Assembly: GCA_946480465.1 (NCBI GenBank)
Contig: CAMLJY010000166.1
Span: 1-6,996, forward strand
From: an uncultured Burkholderiales bacterium
GTDB lineage: Bacteria; Pseudomonadota; Gammaproteobacteria; Burkholderiales; Burkholderiaceae
Direction of reading: 5' to 3'
DNA: 6,996 nt
A program made the translations under genes and the position numbers. The notes beneath the pieces are model-generated. The model saw only the letters and a list, made by a program, of their open reading frames with translations, ran no database searches and was not told the origin of the DNA. This document shows, piece by piece, positions 6,095 to 6,996 of the stretch (position 1 is the first letter of the stretch; the number at the start of each line of letters is the position of its first letter).

Positions 6095-6996
6095 GCCGCT
6101 CGCATCAGCGTGCTCTTGCCGAACAGGCTCTCGATGAGGTCCACCGCCACGTGCGCCGTCGCATTGCGCACGTCCAGGGCCGGGTTCAGCTCCATCACGT
6201 CCAGCGAGGCGAGGCGGCCGGTGTCCGCGATCATCTCCATGCACAGCTGGGCCTCGCGGTAGGTCGGGCCGCCGCGCACGGTGGTGCCGACGCCGGGGGC
6301 CACGTCGGGGTCGAGGAAGTCGACGTCGAAGCTGACGTGCAGGTGGGTGTTGGCATCCATCGTCGCCAGCGCCAGCTCCATCGTGTGGCGCATGCCCATC
6401 TCGTCGATGTAGCGCATGTCGAACACTTCCAGGCCGACCTGGTGCACCAGGCGCTTCTCGCCGGCATCGACCGAGCGGATGCCGATCTGCTTGATCCACT
6501 TCGGGTTCACCGCGGGCACGTGGCCGCCGATCTCGATCAGCGGCTTCGGCCCCAGCCCGCACAGGCAGGCCACCGGCATGCCGTGGATGTTGCCGCTGGG
6601 CGTCAGCTCGCTGGTGTTGAAGTCGGCATGCGCATCCAGCCACAGCACGCGCAGCTTCTTGCCGGTCTCGCGGCAGTGGCGCGCCACCGCGCTGATGGAG
6701 CCCAGGCCCAGGCAGTGGTCGCCGCCCAGCAGGATCGGCATGCGGCCGGTGGCCAGTTCGGCATGCACGGCGTTGTGCACCGCCTGGTTCCAGGCCACCA
6801 CCTCGTCGAGGTGGCGGTAGCCCTCGGTTGGCGGCAGCCAGGGGTTGGACGGGCCGCTGAGGTTGCCGCGGTCGATCACCTCCAGGCCGTGGCTCTCCAG
6901 CGTGGGCTGCAGGTTGGCGACGCGCAGGGCCTCGGGCCCCATGCTGGCGCCGCGGCTGCCGGCACCGACGTCGGTGGGCGCGCCGATCAGGCTGAC
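6082..6996 (-). CDS. rocF: Arginase (ureohydrolase family; 5' partial)
   Basis: Read on the minus strand, 304 residues are visible and the frame is still open at the window edge. The true N-terminus is therefore beyond 6996; an internal Met at 6942 follows VSLIGAPTDVGAGSRGAS, which is already conserved family sequence. Counting from that Met, the binuclear manganese ligands are GGDH (His76), DAHAD (Asp103, His105, Asp107) and SFDVD (Asp206, Asp208). Glu251 lies in MELNP. The block SGNIHGMPVA (117-126) is typical of arginases, favouring them over agmatinases. The enzyme hydrolyses L-arginine to ornithine and urea in the cytoplasm. It converges on the repair genes; its stop (complement of 6082-6084) lies within the tail of the duplicated ligase end. 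Agmatinase or another ureohydrolase is a minor alternative. Confidence 0.92.
   Translation of the reverse strand, partial: VSLIGAPTDVGAGSRGASMGPEALRVANLQPTLESHGLEVIDRGNLSGPSNPWLPPTEGYRHLDEVVAWNQAVHNAVHAELATGRMPILLGGDHCLGLGSISAVARHCRETGKKLRVLWLDAHADFNTSELTPSGNIHGMPVACLCGLGPKPLIEIGGHVPAVNPKWIKQIGIRSVDAGEKRLVHQVGLEVFDMRYIDEMGMRHTMELALATMDANTHLHVSFDVDFLDPDVAPGVGTTVRGGPTYREAQLCMEMIADTGRLASLDVMELNPALDVRNATAHVAVDLIESLFGKSTLMRAAQPR

Noticed and set aside
5681..6643. Minus-strand open frame containing an internally repeated peptide
   Set aside because: The peptide repeat is only the antisense reading of the 87-bp direct repeat, and most of the frame is a shadow of arginase.
6940..6942. Minus-strand ATG as the start of arginase
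   Set aside because: The 18 codons before it encode conserved arginase N-terminal sequence (IGAPTDVGAGSRGAS), so the start lies outside the window.

Overview
The window is very GC-rich, with strong G/C preference at third codon positions. Its gene content (a ClsB-type cardiolipin synthase, a ligase-associated exonuclease and ligase pair, an arginase) fits a high-GC proteobacterium, most likely a betaproteobacterium of the order Burkholderiales. That placement is inferred from composition and gene families, not from a marker gene. No RNA gene, CRISPR array, insertion sequence or phage gene is visible.

Layout. Positions 1-780 (+) hold the 3' part of a response-regulator gene: the end of a receiver domain, an Ala/Pro-rich linker and an unassigned C-terminal domain. 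It overlaps or abuts a gene for a membrane-anchored coiled-coil protein (777-1733, +). A 136-bp gap follows, with 2.5 copies of a 22-bp tandem repeat and a strong GC hairpin. Next come three closely spaced + strand genes that look like one operon: a two-HKD cardiolipin synthase (1870-3177), a metallo-beta-lactamase/beta-CASP exonuclease (3189-4253) and an ATP-dependent DNA ligase (4259-5947). The last two belong to the bacterial Exo-Lig-Lhr-MPE DNA-repair cluster. The Lhr helicase and metallophosphoesterase partners are not in the window, and a convergent arginase gene (complement of 6082-6996, 5' end outside the window) occupies the space directly downstream.

The main anomaly is at the ligase-arginase junction. 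The last 87 bp before the end of the ligase gene recur exactly 144 bp downstream, in the same reading frame. The downstream copy ends in an alternative ligase-like C-terminus whose stop codon lies inside the 3' end of the arginase gene. The duplicated segment starts at the terminal OB-fold motif of the ligase. This looks like a duplication or recombination scar where the rest of the repair cluster would often be found.

Functionally the window holds three blocks: a signalling pair (response regulator plus membrane coiled-coil protein), a membrane-lipid gene transcribed into a two-gene DNA-repair module, and arginine catabolism on the opposite strand. No complete new system is evident. The points most worth checking are the repeat scar, the split repair cluster, the 22-bp repeat with its palindromic core, and the unassigned domain of the response regulator.
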